A stretch of 6,436 nt of DNA from DATLCI01 sp046714215 (lineage in GTDB: Bacteria > Acidobacteriota > Terriglobia > Terriglobales > Acidobacteriaceae): the NCBI GenBank assembly GCA_046714215.1, contig JBKKBM010000278.1, forward strand, positions 1 to 6,436, written 5' to 3'. The translations under genes were made by a program, and so were the position numbers. Within the stretch, counting starts at the first letter, position 1; the number at the start of each line of letters is the position of its first letter. Under the pieces are notes generated by a model. It was not told the DNA's origin. It saw only the letters and a list, made by a program, of their open reading frames with translations, and searched no databases. Shown here in pieces: positions 4,908 to 6,436 of this stretch.

Positions 4908-5816
4908 TCAGGATTGTGACGGCACGGCCTCCGCCATGATGGAGAGCATGGAGAAGGCGTGTTCGGCCAGCGCGCGATCACCCTTAATGGTCGATGCGGA
5001 GATGGCTTGCGCGCGGGGAATGCCCTTGGTAACGACGCGCCAGGCAATGTCGTCGGGGATTGTCACTTCGGCGGTAGCTTCGCGCAGAGTTTCGCTCATT
5101 TTCCACTTGTTCGCAGCGCGCTGGATGGACCATGCACCGCCGGCATCGCCGGAGACCTTCACGCGAACGATGGCGTCTGCGGAAGCCGCGACGTCGCGAT
5201 AGTGATGGGGGAGCGCCTGCATGAAGGTGTCGAGCACGGGAGAGTAAAGTTCGCGGGTAGTGATCTTGTCCGGACCCTGGTCTCGGCCAGTGGCGAGGCG
5301 GATCTGCTGCTGATGATGCCAGCGCTCGGTATATTCGCGCGCAATGTCGAACCAGTTCTCGGACTGCCGCTCTCCTGCCCACGCTACGGCAAACGGAGCA
5401 GGCGCGGCGAGGTCGAGCGACTGAAAGTGCGTGAAGACCCTTGCCGAGCTGTACTCAAGTTGGTCGATGAGGATTGCCGGACTTACGCGGCGCATGGCGG
5501 TGACCCACTCGGCGTTGAGTCGGTTCAGGTAGGCGACTAGTTCCTGATAAGACTTTATCTTGGTGGCAGGCGTCTCCCCATAGAAGCCGTCACGCGCCAT
5601 GGAAAGGCGGCGAAGACCACTGTCAAGCAGATGCGCGGTGATATCTTTGACGGTCCATTGCGAACAAAGGGTCGGCTTGGCCCAGTCTTCCGCCGACAAC
5701 GAGCGCAGCAAGGCGATCAAGCGGCGGTCGAGTTCAGGAAAAAGCGGGCGCAGGTCGGGCTTGGCCGATGATTGCGATGTGGCTGGCATCGCAGCGATTT
5801 TAACGTGTCTATTCAT
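4908..5816 (-). CDS. DinB/MDMPI-fold metal-binding protein with SCP2-like C-terminus
   Basis: This 302-residue protein belongs to the maleylpyruvate isomerase N-terminal (MDMPI) / DinB-like superfamily. Residues about 22-175 form the four-helix bundle: LCSQWTVKDITAHLLD (50-65) carries H62, and REYTERWHHQQQIR (160-173) carries E164 and H168. This His plus ExxxH pattern matches the zinc ligands known from mycothiol-dependent maleylpyruvate isomerase. Residues about 210-290 (VRVKVSGDAGGAWSIQ through WRVVTKG) look like the sterol-carrier-like C-terminal domain of that family. Such proteins often act as thiol-dependent isomerases or transferases; no substrate is indicated here. The start is doubtful. 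The ATG at 5816 has no spaced ribosome binding site and lies four bases after the RpoD terminator T-run; the ATG at 5789 (Met10) is an alternative, just downstream of a TAAAAT box. The gene may be co-transcribed with the DUF1761 gene. Confidence 0.85.
   Translation of the reverse strand: MNRHVKIAAMPATSQSSAKPDLRPLFPELDRRLIALLRSLSAEDWAKPTLCSQWTVKDITAHLLDSGLRRLSMARDGFYGETPATKIKSYQELVAYLNRLNAEWVTAMRRVSPAILIDQLEYSSARVFTHFQSLDLAAPAPFAVAWAGERQSENWFDIAREYTERWHHQQQIRLATGRDQGPDKITTRELYSPVLDTFMQALPHHYRDVAASADAIVRVKVSGDAGGAWSIQRAANKWKMSETLREATAEVTIPDDIAWRVVTKGIPRAQAISASTIKGDRALAEHAFSMLSIMAEAVPSQS
5797..5802 (-). promoter_or_regulatory. Candidate -10 box for the DinB-like gene
   Basis: TAAAAT on the minus strand (5802-5797) matches TATAAT at 5 of 6. 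Upstream at 16-18 bases there is only T-rich terminator tail (3 of 6 to TTGACA). Transcription would begin near 5790, right at the ATG at 5789, implying a leaderless mRNA. Low confidence. Confidence 0.25.
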
Positions 5817-5820
5817 CCTA

Positions 5821-5856
5821 GGAAAAAGAAAAGGCAGCGCCGAAGCGCTGCCCTTT
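5821..5856 (-). terminator. Intrinsic terminator of rpoD
   Basis: Read on the minus strand, GGCAGCGC (5852-5845) and GCGCTGCC (5840-5833) form a perfect 8-base stem closed by a TTCG tetraloop. Four more pairs (AAAG with TTTT, one G-T) extend it to 12. The tail is TTTTCTTTTT. It lies 15 bases after the rpoD stop. Confidence 0.88.
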
Positions 5857-5871
5857 CAGAAGCAAGAACCG

Positions 5872-6436
<565 letters not shown>

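Noticed and set aside
4823..5047. Extended start for the DUF1761 protein
   Set aside because: The added 75 residues are Arg/Pro-rich, overlap the DinB-like gene out of frame, and a good GGAGG lies before the ATG at 4822.
4959..5540. Plus-strand open frame of 193 codons opposite the DinB-like gene
   Set aside because: No recognisable domain and no spaced ribosome binding site; the minus-strand protein has conserved metal ligands and a family fold.

Overview
The window reads as an ordinary, chromosomal, protein-coding stretch of a moderately GC-rich bacterium. Protein style suggests Acidobacteriota (Terriglobia-like): a Tat-signal TldD, a Gly-rich TldE, a small secreted protein of a type I associate with that phylum, and short hairpin-rich repeats between genes. 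The phylum call is inference from recognition, not from a search. I see no phage, plasmid, transposase, tRNA, rRNA or CRISPR sequence.

Layout. At the left edge (1-188, minus) is the N-terminus of a membrane fatty acid desaturase, cut inside its first histidine box. A 392-base divergent spacer (189-580) follows; it holds three short repeat arrays, a good sigma-70 promoter and a ribosome binding site. Then come tldD (581-2194) and tldE/pmbA (2276-3637) on the plus strand, closed by an intrinsic terminator. They are separated by an 80-base, hairpin-rich, REP-like spacer that contributes the ribosome binding site of tldE. A small secreted protein of unknown function (3858-4301) with its own terminator follows. 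The right half is on the minus strand: a four-helix DUF1761 membrane protein (4394-4822), a DinB/MDMPI-fold protein with a C-terminal SCP2-like region (4908-5816), and the C-terminal part of the primary sigma factor RpoD/SigA (5872-6436), which runs off the window.

How the genes work together. TldD and TldE are expected to form one heteromeric zinc peptidase, with TldD supplying the HExxxH site. Here TldD carries a clear twin-arginine signal peptide while TldE has none and has no room for one, so either TldE rides out through Tat on TldD or the two act apart. This is the most interesting biology in the window. The other genes are unrelated neighbours. The RpoD terminator lies directly against the start of the DinB-like gene, which leaves almost no leader for that gene and makes its start and promoter uncertain.
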